Both the position numbers and the translations under genes were made by a program. Of a stretch of DNA of 64,000 bases, positions 36,926 through 45,496 are shown in pieces. How positions within the stretch are numbered: position 1 is the stretch's first letter; each line of letters opens with the position of its first letter. This DNA comes from Sphingobacterium pedocola. GTDB lineage: Bacteria > Bacteroidota > Bacteroidia > Sphingobacteriales > Sphingobacteriaceae. The stretch lies in the NCBI RefSeq assembly GCF_015209965.1, contig NZ_MU158691.1, forward strand, positions 194,041 to 258,040. The letters are read 5' to 3'. The notes under the pieces were generated by a model, which saw nothing but the letters and a program-made list of their open reading frames with translations, did no database searches and had not been told where the DNA came from.

Positions 36926-39208
36926 ATGGAAAAAAAATCAAGCGATATCAGTAAATGCCCGTTTCATAATGGAAGTATGAAACAGAATGTAGGCGGTGGT
37001 GGTACTAGAAACCGTGATTGGTGGCCTAATCAGTTAAAACTGAATATCCTACGTCAACACTCTTCTTTATCAGATCCAATGGGAGAGGAATTTAACTATG
37101 CCGAAGCTTTTAAAAGCCTTGACTTGGAAGCTGTGAAGACCGATCTTCATGCACTCATGACCGATTCAAAAGATTGGTGGCCAGCAGATTTCGGTCATTA
37201 CGGTCCTTTGTTCATTCGTATGGCCTGGCATAGTGCAGGCACGTACCGCGTAGGCGATGGTCGTGGCGGTGCAGGTGCAGGATTGCAACGTTTTGCCCCA
37301 CTGAATAGCTGGCCGGACAATGTGAGCCTCGATAAAGCCCGCCGGTTGCTTTGGCCTATCAAGCAAAAATATGGCCGGAAAATTTCATGGGCAGATTTGA
37401 TGATCCTAACCGGTAACGTGGCATTGGAGTCTATGGGTTTTAAGACGTTTGGCTTTGCTGGCGGACGTGAAGATGTCTGGGAGGCGGATGAATCTGTTTA
37501 TTGGGGTTCTGAAACCACTTGGTTAGGTGGCGACCTTCGTTATGGCCATGGCTCCGAAGGTGTGCCAAAGGAAGAAGGCGTATTAGTTTCGGACGATGAT
37601 GCTGATGGTGTTATCCATTCCCGAGACTTAGAAAAGCCACTTGCCGCTGTGCAAATGGGCTTAATCTACGTGAATCCTGAAGGTCCTGATGGAAATCCTG
37701 ATCCTATCGCAGCTGCCAAAGATATACGTGATACCTTCGGTCGCATGGCGATGAATGATGAAGAAACTGTTGCACTGATTGCGGGGGGGCATACTTTCGG
37801 CAAAACCCACGGTGCAGGTAATTCGGACCTAGTAGGAGCTGAGCCTGAGGCAGCCTCCATCGAGGAGCAAGGTTTGGGTTGGAAGAATAGTTTTGGCACA
37901 GGAAAAGGAGCAGATACGACGACCAGTGGTTTGGAAGTTACCTGGACATCTTCTCCGACGAAATGGAGCAATAATTTTTTCTGGAATCTGTTCGGGTATG
38001 AATGGGAGCTAACGAAGAGTCCGGCTGGTGCACATCAATGGCGACCAAAGCACGGCATGGGTGCCGATACGGTGCCACATGCCCACGATCCTTCAAAGCG
38101 AATCGCACCAGCCATGCTTACGACAGATCTTGCGCTAAGGTTTGATCCCATTTACGAAAAAATATCAAGAAATTTCCTTCAAAATCCAGATCAATTTGCG
38201 GATGCTTTTGCTCGTGCGTGGTTTAAATTAACACATCGCGATATGGGGCCCCGTGAACGCTACTTAGGCCCGGATGTTCCGCAAGAAGAATTGCTTTGGC
38301 AAGATCCTATTCCTGCAGTTGACCATATATTGATAAATGACCATGATATTACGATCCTAAAAACAAATGTATTGGAATCTGGTTTAACGGTGTCGGAATT
38401 AGTTTCTACGGCATGGGCGTCAGCCTCCACCTTCCGGGGGTCTGACAAACGTGGTGGTGCAAATGGTGCACGTATCCGCTTGACTCCTCAAAAAGACTGG
38501 CAGGTCAACAATCCTGCGCAACTGCAAAAAGTATTAAACATATTGGAGGATATTCAAAGCGAATTTAATGCTGCGCAAGAAGACGGAAAGAAAGTGTCGC
38601 TCGCAGATTTAATCGTGCTAGCTGGTTGTGCCGGTGTTGAGAAAGCTGCCAGAGACGCTGGACACGCTACCATCGTGCCTTTTACACCGGGGCGCATGGA
38701 CGCTTCGCAAGAACAAACCGATGTTGAGTCCTTTGGTTACCTAGAGCCTATTGCCGATGGCTTTAGGAATTACCGCAAATCAAATCTACATGTATCTACC
38801 GAAGAGTTGCTGATTGATCGGGCACAGCTGCTGACACTTACGGCACCAGAGTTGACCGTATTGGTAGGAGGATTACGTGTATTGGACACAAATACTGACG
38901 GATCCAAACATGGAGTTTTTACATCCCGTCCAGAAGTGCTTACCAATGATTTCTTTGTAAATCTACTCGAAATGAATACAGTTTGGAAAGCTTTAGACGA
39001 TGACAAGGAAGTTTATGAAGGCAACGACAGCGGCAGCGGCGAATCAAAATGGATCGGTACTCGTGCGGATCTTGTGTTTGGTTCCAACTCAGAATTGAGA
39101 GCTCTTGCTGAGGTTTATGGAAGTGCAGATGCGCAGGATAAATTTGTCAACGACTTTATATCCGCTTGGAATAAAGTGATGAATTTAGACCGGTTTGATT
39201 TAGCTTGA
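36926..39208 (+). CDS. katG: Catalase-peroxidase KatG
   Basis: A 760-residue haem enzyme that disposes of hydrogen peroxide. The distal haem pocket Arg-Trp-His is in IRMAWHSAGTYR. The Trp-Tyr-Met cross-linked cofactor is formed by that Trp, the Tyr of LIYVNPEGPDGNPDP and the Met of FGRMAMNDEE. The proximal haem His is in AGGHTFGKTHG. The second, non-haem half follows from about residue 440, with PGRMDASQEQTDVESFGYLE near 640. Length is full and all catalytic residues are present. A single gene, with GC above the local average. Confidence 0.98.
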   Translation: MEKKSSDISKCPFHNGSMKQNVGGGGTRNRDWWPNQLKLNILRQHSSLSDPMGEEFNYAEAFKSLDLEAVKTDLHALMTDSKDWWPADFGHYGPLFIRMAWHSAGTYRVGDGRGGAGAGLQRFAPLNSWPDNVSLDKARRLLWPIKQKYGRKISWADLMILTGNVALESMGFKTFGFAGGREDVWEADESVYWGSETTWLGGDLRYGHGSEGVPKEEGVLVSDDDADGVIHSRDLEKPLAAVQMGLIYVNPEGPDGNPDPIAAAKDIRDTFGRMAMNDEETVALIAGGHTFGKTHGAGNSDLVGAEPEAASIEEQGLGWKNSFGTGKGADTTTSGLEVTWTSSPTKWSNNFFWNLFGYEWELTKSPAGAHQWRPKHGMGADTVPHAHDPSKRIAPAMLTTDLALRFDPIYEKISRNFLQNPDQFADAFARAWFKLTHRDMGPRERYLGPDVPQEELLWQDPIPAVDHILINDHDITILKTNVLESGLTVSELVSTAWASASTFRGSDKRGGANGARIRLTPQKDWQVNNPAQLQKVLNILEDIQSEFNAAQEDGKKVSLADLIVLAGCAGVEKAARDAGHATIVPFTPGRMDASQEQTDVESFGYLEPIADGFRNYRKSNLHVSTEELLIDRAQLLTLTAPELTVLVGGLRVLDTNTDGSKHGVFTSRPEVLTNDFFVNLLEMNTVWKALDDDKEVYEGNDSGSGESKWIGTRADLVFGSNSELRALAEVYGSADAQDKFVNDFISAWNKVMNLDRFDLA

Positions 39209-39367
39209 TATAATTGAATCATCCATTACGATAGAAAGATATAGTACTTTAGGTAGCTAGTAGAGGAAGTTGTTGTCTACGTTTGTTGAATACGAACATA
39301 GGAAGCAACCTCTTCTTTTATAGGGTGGTATCCGTCCTGTAGCCTTGTTGCAGTTTCGGGCAGCCAT

Positions 39368-40585
39368 TTACGTCAGAATATCTTTTGGCGTTACACCGGG
39401 GATTCCGTCATTCGTACGTTTCAACGTAAGTACTGTTATTTCAGGCCACATACCTATTCTACCTTTTAATCCGTGATATCCGAACCCTCTGTTTACATAG
39501 AGATACTTGCCATCCTTTGTATAGAGGCCAGCCCATTGCTTATAGAAGTACTGAATAGGGCTCCATTTAAAGCCAAATAGCTCAATACCGAACTGCATAC
39601 CGTGTGTATGTCCTGCCAACGTAAGATGCACATGTTGCTTGTGAATAGTTACTTCATCCCAGTGCGACGGATCGTGCGACATGAGTAGTTTAAACGAGTC
39701 ATCGGGTATATTAGCCGTTGCTTTTTTCAAATCACCATATTGATGAAAGCCACTTTTCCCCCAATTCTCCACACCAATTAGCGCAATACTTTGGCCCTGT
39801 TTATTTATTATCACGGTCTCGTTGAGCAATAATTTAAAACCCATTTCAGCGTGAATTTCCTTTAGACGTCTAAGATTTGCATCCTTGGCTATTCTGCTCT
39901 CCCATTTAATGTAGTCGCCATAATCATGGTTGCCCAAAACAGCATATTTTCCGTACGGCGCTTTTAGTTTTGTGAAACTAAGTATCCACGGATCCATTTC
40001 TGAAGCCATATTATTGACCAGATCACCGGTAAATAATAGTAAATCGCTGTTTTGGTCATTGGCCAGATCAATACCTTTTTGCACGCCTTTGGTATCGGTC
40101 CAACTTCCAGAATGGATATCCGATAACTGTGTGATGGTAAAACCGTCAAATGCCTCGGGTAGGTCAGGAAAATAAATCGTTTCTTTTCTTACTCTATAAA
40201 AATGCTTTCCACGCGTTAAACCAAAAACGATAACTAGAAAGATCACTCCCCCAAGTGCCAGCGTAGCCTCGCTTACGTAAATGCTTCTTGTCGGAAAGCC
40301 ACGAAACAGACGGACGATGTCCTCCGCCAATAGAATGGGAAAAGAAAATAATTTAGGAATGAACAGGAGTAACATTGCCGTAATCAGTATTGCTATAAAG
40401 CGTTGTGCGCTATCACCTGTCTTTCGTATGAATATTATAGATATTATCCCAGCCATCAATAAGATATCTACAGACCAATAACCGATATGAAACAGTGGGT
40501 TCTGTGTAATGGTGATGATAGCCTGATAAAAATAGATATCACCTATCAGGAAAAGCGATAATATGAGAATAATCCGTTTTGTCAT
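39368..40585 (-). CDS. Membrane-anchored metallophosphoesterase (YkuE/YaeI-like)
   Basis: 405 residues. Four N-terminal transmembrane helices (about 5-25, 32-50, 62-85, 105-125) precede a calcineurin-like phosphoesterase domain from residue 150. Metal-binding motifs are present: QLSDIHSGSW, LFTGDLVNN, VLGNHDYGDY, LMSHDPSHW and LAGHTHGMQFG. Relatives act on lipid or nucleotide phosphoesters, including UDP-diacylglucosamine-type substrates. The membrane anchor favours a lipid role by inference. Single gene. Confidence 0.92.
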   Translation of the reverse strand: MTKRIILILSLFLIGDIYFYQAIITITQNPLFHIGYWSVDILLMAGIISIIFIRKTGDSAQRFIAILITAMLLLFIPKLFSFPILLAEDIVRLFRGFPTRSIYVSEATLALGGVIFLVIVFGLTRGKHFYRVRKETIYFPDLPEAFDGFTITQLSDIHSGSWTDTKGVQKGIDLANDQNSDLLLFTGDLVNNMASEMDPWILSFTKLKAPYGKYAVLGNHDYGDYIKWESRIAKDANLRRLKEIHAEMGFKLLLNETVIINKQGQSIALIGVENWGKSGFHQYGDLKKATANIPDDSFKLLMSHDPSHWDEVTIHKQHVHLTLAGHTHGMQFGIELFGFKWSPIQYFYKQWAGLYTKDGKYLYVNRGFGYHGLKGRIGMWPEITVLTLKRTNDGIPGVTPKDILT

Positions 40586-40906
40586 ATATAATTTATTTTA
40601 AAAAGCAGACGAGCTCATGTAACAATGCTCTAAATAACATGTTTTCTTAAAACTGAGATTTGAGGCCTGACGGACAACTTACTTAGATCCACTTAATTCT
40701 ATTCTTATGTTTTTCTGCTTTGTGGAGAAAAATAGGCAACAAAATACATAATTAATTCAGGGTAAAGTAAAATTTAAGAATGGGAAGAGCAATCTTTCAT
40801 ATTTGAAATAATAATTTCTTGCCATAGGATAAGTATAGGCTATGGTAAATACGCTAATTTTAATAAAAATAAGGTAAGTAGTAACAGGTTTTAAAATTAT
40901 TAAAAA
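40586..40906. other. 321-bp divergent intergenic region
   Basis: Between the metallophosphoesterase (-) and DinB-like (+) starts. AT-rich, with no coding frame and no convincing structured element. Confidence 0.4.
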
Positions 40907-41431
40907 ATGGACATGCCAAAATCAACAAAATTAGAAGTCATTATCCCGGCTTACCGAATGCATACGCAGAGTTTTCTGGATGTTTTGGATGGACTTTCCG
41001 AGGAGGATGCGATGAAACGAATCGATGGTCGTACCAATCATATCATCTGGATGGCTGGCAATTTCGTCAATGTACGCTATGGAATAGCACATGTGTTAGG
41101 ACTTCAGGAAGAGGATCCTTACCACGAATTATTTTATATGGGAAAAACATTGGATGAACATTTTTCTTATCCAAGTCTGAATGAATTGCAGGAAAATTTT
41201 CACGCAATATCACCAAAAGTTTATCAAAGCTTACTAGACGTAAAAGATGAACAATTAGCGGAAATTTTCCAGATAAATATGAATGTTCCCTTCATACGGG
41301 AAGATAAACTCAATTTCATTGGAATGTGCATTGGACGACAGGATTATCTATGTGGACAAATGGCGCTTATGAGACGACTGTTAAACTATCCTGCAATGAA
41401 ATACGATGTTGACGAAAAGATTCTATATTGA
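40907..41431 (+). CDS. DinB-like four-helix protein
   Basis: 174 residues. The pattern AYRMHTQSFLDVLDGLSEED, RTNHIIWMAGNFVNVRYGIA and MCIGRQDYLCGQMALMRRLL fits the DinB/YfiT four-helix bundle. Two of the three metal-ligand His positions appear as His in HTQSF and TNHIIW. The third, usually H-x-x-H-xx-G-q near the C-terminus, reads GRQDYLCGQM, so metal binding may be lost. Function unknown. Confidence 0.7.
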   Translation: MDMPKSTKLEVIIPAYRMHTQSFLDVLDGLSEEDAMKRIDGRTNHIIWMAGNFVNVRYGIAHVLGLQEEDPYHELFYMGKTLDEHFSYPSLNELQENFHAISPKVYQSLLDVKDEQLAEIFQINMNVPFIREDKLNFIGMCIGRQDYLCGQMALMRRLLNYPAMKYDVDEKILY

Positions 41432-41592
41432 TATAGCCACCTTGACCTAGTGCAGAACTAATCACAATTTGCTAAGTTTGCCATTAGCCTTTCGGTATTA
41501 TCCGGTTTTAATAACAGTAGAACGAGAAACCCGATGGATCGATTTCTAAAGGTAATTGATGCTCGGCTTAAGAAGGATTAAAATATTTGAGT

Positions 41593-41976
41593 ATGAACGA
41601 AATTGAAAAGTACATTTTGCAGTTTCCAAAAGATGTTCAAGACATCCTAAGGAAAATTCGAAAATTGATTACAGATAACGCTCCTGAAGCAGAAGAATTG
41701 ATGGCTTACGGCATGCCGGGTTATAAGACAAATAAAAGACCATTGGTTTATTTTGCAGCGTTTAAAAATCATATTGGATTTTATGCAACACCCTCTGGAC
41801 ATAGTGAATTTAGCGAAGCACTTTCAACATATAAACAAGGAAGAGGTTCTGTTCAATTTCCACTTGACCAACCTATTCCTTATGAATTAGTGGAAAGAAT
41901 TGTGAAATTCCGATTGACAGAAAATGATAATCGAATGAAGAGTGAGATGGAACGAAAAAGAAAACCTATTGCATAA
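41593..41976 (+). CDS. DUF1801 / YdhG-like protein
   Basis: 127 residues from the ATG at 41593; a TTG six bases earlier also opens the frame. The pattern YILQFPKDVQDILRKIRKLI, AEELMAYGMPGYKTNKRPLV, YFAAFKNHIGFYATPSGHSE and GRGSVQFPLDQPIPYELVE is the DUF1801 domain, related in fold to frataxin-like YdhG proteins. No catalytic role is established. Stand-alone gene. Confidence 0.88.
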   Translation: MNEIEKYILQFPKDVQDILRKIRKLITDNAPEAEELMAYGMPGYKTNKRPLVYFAAFKNHIGFYATPSGHSEFSEALSTYKQGRGSVQFPLDQPIPYELVERIVKFRLTENDNRMKSEMERKRKPIA

Positions 41977-42112
41977 TAGCTATCTGCCACTATGTGGGTT
42001 GACCCAATTAATTTATCTTTAAAATCATTCACAATGATGCTTTTACTATTTTAAATAGAACATTAATACTTTTTTTTTATAGTTTTGGCTATTTAGAACT
42101 TTAAATAAAGAG

Positions 42113-43087
42113 ATGTCATTAACAAATTTGTCAGGACGTGTTGCTCTCGGAATAGATGTCGGTGGGACCAACACTAAATTTGGTGTGGTAAACCATAGAG
42201 GAGAAGTCCTTGAAAAAGGATACCTAAGAACAGATAAATACAATAAGGTAGAAGATTTTATTGATGCCTTATATAATACAGTTTACCCCTTAATCGAGAA
42301 ATATGGTACAGCGGAAAACTTTGATGGAATCGGTGTAGGTATTCCCAATGGTAATTACTATAGCGGCACAATTGAACAAGCTGCCAATCTACCTTGGAAA
42401 GGGGTAATTCCGTTTGCTGACATGATGAATACTAAATTTAACATGCGCTGCGCTATTACCAATGATGCAAATGCTGCGGCACTTGGCGAAATGCTTTTCG
42501 GAGCGGCCCGTGGAATGAAGGATTTTATAATGATTACGCTGGGTACAGGCGTAGGAAGCGGAATAGTCGCCAATGGGAGCTTAGTCTATGGACATGACGG
42601 CTTTGCCGGTGAACTGGGACATACCATAGTAAAACCAGGTGGACGAAAGCACTGGAGTACAGGATCGGAAGGCAGCTTAGAAGCATATGCTTCTGCAACA
42701 GGCATTGCTATTACAGCAAAAAAGATGAGAGCAGAATTCCCAAGTTCGATGCTCAACCAATATCCAGAAGATGCTATCAATTCTAAAACAGTCTATGAGT
42801 GCGCGCTTAAAGAAGACCCGATAGCCATAGAAGTATTCAGGTATACCGGTCAAAAACTCGGAGAAGCTTTGGCTAATTTTGTGATGTTCTCTTCTCCCGA
42901 AGCAATTCTTTTATTTGGTGGAGTTATCAAGGCGGGAGATTTTATCCTGAAACCAACTAAACTTCATATGGAAAGAAATCTATTTCCGATCTTCAGAAAC
43001 AAAGTGAGATTAGTTTTCAGTGAACTTGCCGAGGCAGACGCGGCAATCCTTGGGGCAAGTGCGTTAATTTTGGGACTAAAGAAATAG
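42113..43087 (+). CDS. ROK family sugar kinase or glucokinase-like protein
   Basis: A 324-residue ASKHA-fold kinase that probably phosphorylates a hexose. It has the phosphate loop LGIDVGGTNTKFGVV, the catalytic Asp in ITNDANAAALGE, ITLGTGVGSGIV and the sugar-binding GHDGFAGELGHTIV (Glu-x-x-His). The ROK zinc motif (CxCGxxGCxE) is missing: GRKHWSTGSEGSLEAYAS occupies the place with all Cys replaced, although the flanking Glu is kept. Function as a kinase remains likely because substrate and ATP residues are intact. Single gene. Confidence 0.9.
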   Translation: MSLTNLSGRVALGIDVGGTNTKFGVVNHRGEVLEKGYLRTDKYNKVEDFIDALYNTVYPLIEKYGTAENFDGIGVGIPNGNYYSGTIEQAANLPWKGVIPFADMMNTKFNMRCAITNDANAAALGEMLFGAARGMKDFIMITLGTGVGSGIVANGSLVYGHDGFAGELGHTIVKPGGRKHWSTGSEGSLEAYASATGIAITAKKMRAEFPSSMLNQYPEDAINSKTVYECALKEDPIAIEVFRYTGQKLGEALANFVMFSSPEAILLFGGVIKAGDFILKPTKLHMERNLFPIFRNKVRLVFSELAEADAAILGASALILGLKK

Positions 43088-43169
43088 ATTGATATTATCT
43101 TTTCATATTCTGCCTCTGCTATACAATCTCACGCTTTCATGGGAAGGGTAGATTCTTTTTCCTGTATTT

Positions 43170-43442
43170 TTACTCTTCGTCGTCAGCGAGATAGACATTG
43201 TGAACTAAAAATCGGATTTTCGGATTCGGGAGCAGCATGTCTAGTATATCTTCTGACTCAATAGGATAAAGCGTCTCTTGATCGCCATCCAATAATTCTG
43301 AATCAGGAATTAACTCGTACATTGTGATGTTATTTATAGACGTTAATTCTTCTACTTTAATATAGGTAACATGCTGTGATTTCCAGTTTAACAAAATGGT
43401 TTTTGTAAATAATTGATATGGATTTTTCTCTTGATCTGACAT
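43170..43442 (-). CDS. Hypothetical acidic protein
   Basis: I start at the Met opening MSDQEKNPYQLFTKT (90 residues). An ATG at 43541 would add 33 residues of lower credibility. There is no signal peptide or membrane helix, and the C-terminus is acidic (VYLADDEE). I do not recognise the family. Confidence 0.5.
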   Translation of the reverse strand: MSDQEKNPYQLFTKTILLNWKSQHVTYIKVEELTSINNITMYELIPDSELLDGDQETLYPIESEDILDMLLPNPKIRFLVHNVYLADDEE

Positions 43443-43762
43443 ATTGCTAAACTTAAATAAATTTGTCGAATAAAAATGCAAATTATTTTTCATGATGTGT
43501 CTGTTTTCCGCATTCAAGAACGCTTCGCTTAAGTTCATCAATGTCCTTTCTTTAATAGTATGAATGCTGGCTAAGCTGTTTATTGGCTCCCCTCCGCCTT
43601 TGAGAATTTATTATTTAGGAAATATAGAGAGGTTTGTTATTACAATTTAATTATAAGATGTTTCTGAGTGACATTAATCAGATGTAGTATAAAATAAACG
43701 AATTATTTCAGAAACTAACGCAAATATTTTTTGTTTAACTAAAAGGAACTCAACTTTAAAAA

Positions 43763-44038
43763 ATGGAAAGAAAATCACATACAATCTATACAAATTCGGG
43801 CCAAGAGATTTTGTTCGAGTATGATATCGCGAACAAAGGTTCGAATAGCTTTTTAATAACGAATATTAAAAAAGATGAGGAAAGTATTCCCGATATTTTT
43901 GTTAGTCGATCTCATAACTCAGATCAACCTACTTTCACGTCAACGGAAGAAGAAAGACAAACGAAAATAGGTGATGAAAATAGTCCAATATTGAAATTTT
44001 GCAGATTGGTTTTGGCAGAAGAATTAGAACAGGATTGA
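43763..44038 (+). CDS. Hypothetical small cytoplasmic protein
   Basis: 91 residues, hydrophilic and charged (SRSHNSDQPTFTSTEEERQT), with no signal or membrane segment. The N-terminal half alternates polar and hydrophobic residues like beta strands (HTIYTNSGQEILFEYDIA). No family recognised. Codon use resembles neighbours, so it is probably real. Confidence 0.5.
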   Translation: MERKSHTIYTNSGQEILFEYDIANKGSNSFLITNIKKDEESIPDIFVSRSHNSDQPTFTSTEEERQTKIGDENSPILKFCRLVLAEELEQD

Positions 44039-44135
44039 TAATTGGTTGCGAACGACTGCAGGTGTCAAAAAAAAGATCAATTAAACAACTAAAAGCCCCA
44101 CAGCCAAAGAACCTGCATTCCAAAACATCGTAATG

Positions 44136-44252
44136 CTAGTCTTTTCGTTTTTTTTCTGCCTGTTTCAATTTTTTCTCAGCCCTTTTTTCTTTGAAGTTTT
44201 TTACTGCAGTCTTTTTTCCGTTATCGTTCTTTGCTCCTTTATCTTTAGACAT
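44136..44252 (-). CDS. Tiny lysine-rich protein (38 residues)
   Basis: Begins MSKDKGAKNDNGKKTA and ends KLKQAEKKRKD. About half the residues are Lys, Glu or Arg. The sequence is a continuous, codon-like frame with its own ATG and resembles small MSKDKG- proteins in related bacteria, as far as I can recall. Probably nucleic-acid-binding by charge. Function unknown. Confidence 0.6.
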   Translation of the reverse strand: MSKDKGAKNDNGKKTAVKNFKEKRAEKKLKQAEKKRKD

Positions 44253-44510
44253 AATGTTTTGTATGAGTTGATTTTTTTGTAAGGTAATATTTTTAAATTA
44301 TGATACGGCGTTTTATATAAAATAACTATTAAAATGACCGTCTAATGTTTATCCGTGTCCCTCTCTTAGAACAGGCTATAAGTTTTTGGTTTCGGAATCG
44401 TTTCAACATCCTGTAAGGAACCTTCTGTTGCATTTTTCATATTGATTGATGTATCATCGCAAGACCCGCATATACGGAATCTCTAAGCAAAGCGAATGGG
44501 TTTTCATAGG

Positions 44511-44723
44511 TTAACCTTGGCAGTGAGAGATAGGAACTATTCCCGCCGACTTCAATAGGTCAATAATCAAGTGCTCGATTTGATTTTTTAAGACTTGGGG
44601 AATGATGCTGTTGACAGCTAAAGAGTCAAATCTTTTAACTTTGTTCGTCTCAAAAGTATAAATTCCTGTATAGTGGGAACAGTAGTCTAATGGGACATAT
44701 CGAGAGCGGTCGATCCATTCCAT
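44511..44723 (-). CDS. Hypothetical small protein downstream of the DUF2007 gene
   Basis: 70 residues from the ATG at 44723. A GTG at 44732 overlaps the upstream stop by one base and could couple translation. A C-terminal segment (VLKNQIEHLIIDLLKSAGIV) is predicted helical. Lies directly behind the DUF2007 protein on the same strand, so the two may form an operon. No family recognised. Confidence 0.4.
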   Translation of the reverse strand: MEWIDRSRYVPLDYCSHYTGIYTFETNKVKRFDSLAVNSIIPQVLKNQIEHLIIDLLKSAGIVPISHCQG

Positions 44724-44731
44724 AGAATTCA

Positions 44732-45163
44732 CTATATAACTATGTGTTTTTTCTCAGGCTTAAATTCATGTTCGCAACTTTTGCATCTATATACAACTCT
44801 AAAATAGAGCGGAAATATCATGAACAGAAAAGAAGCCAACGCGGAGAATAAACCTCTTATTCCTTTCATGGACTTAAAGCTGTTATATAGTTCTTCAGAA
44901 CCGCAAGACGGACAATTTATTATCTCATTGTCGTCATTACTATATTTGGTGTTTTCGATTTCTCGGATTATCTGTATAGCATTGTCAATGTCAGATTCAT
45001 TAATTTTTAATTTGATTCCACCGGTAGCAATGCTGTACAGTGGATTTAGTGCATTTATGTGTTCATCAAATAAGTAAGCTGGGATACCTTCACTCTCCAG
45101 CTTGGTTTTCAACAAGTGTGCGTCGACATAGCTATCAAATGTTTTAAGTGTTATAAATCCCAT
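44732..45163 (-). CDS. DUF2007 signal-transducing-like protein with zinc ribbon and membrane helix
   Basis: 143 residues. Residues 1-70 follow the DUF2007 pattern (TLKTFDSYVDAHLLKTKLES, EGIPAYLFDEHI, GGIKLKINESDIDNAIQIIR). A zinc ribbon is built from CPSCGSEELY and CKSCEHEF, split by a hydrophobic helix (FSALASFLFMIFPLYFRVV). The helix inside the ribbon suggests membrane attachment with metal ligands on the same side. Role unknown. Confidence 0.8.
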   Translation of the reverse strand: MGFITLKTFDSYVDAHLLKTKLESEGIPAYLFDEHINALNPLYSIATGGIKLKINESDIDNAIQIIREIENTKYSNDDNEIINCPSCGSEELYNSFKSMKGIRGLFSALASFLFMIFPLYFRVVYRCKSCEHEFKPEKKHIVI

Positions 45164-45496
45164 TTTTTATCGTATAATAAGGTCGTTTCGCCAGTTGTTC
45201 ACGTTATTCTATCGTTTTTCCTCCGCTTCCGAAGTGCTATATTCTCTAAAAATAGCGAATTTTTCTAACACCTAGTCCATATGTACAAGTATCTAATACC
45301 GAAATCAATTTTTCTTAAAGCAAAACTTTAATCGCCATCCTGTGAATTTTCAAGTGATTTTGGTAAATATTGTCTATTAATCGAACACCTACTTGATTGT
45401 TAAAACAGGATAGTACAGGTTGCGTTCGAATATGTAAAAGAATAACTTCGTGAATACCAGTATAAACGATAAGAATATAAATGAGTCTTAAATAAT
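45164..45496. other. 333-bp divergent intergenic region
   Basis: Separates the DUF2007 gene (-) from the lyase gene (+). No coding frame, no clear promoter match and no strong hairpin seen. Confidence 0.4.

Noticed and set aside
41432..41592. Short frame reading MDRFLKVIDARLKKD as the end of a lost gene
   Set aside because: Too short to support any family and no upstream continuation.
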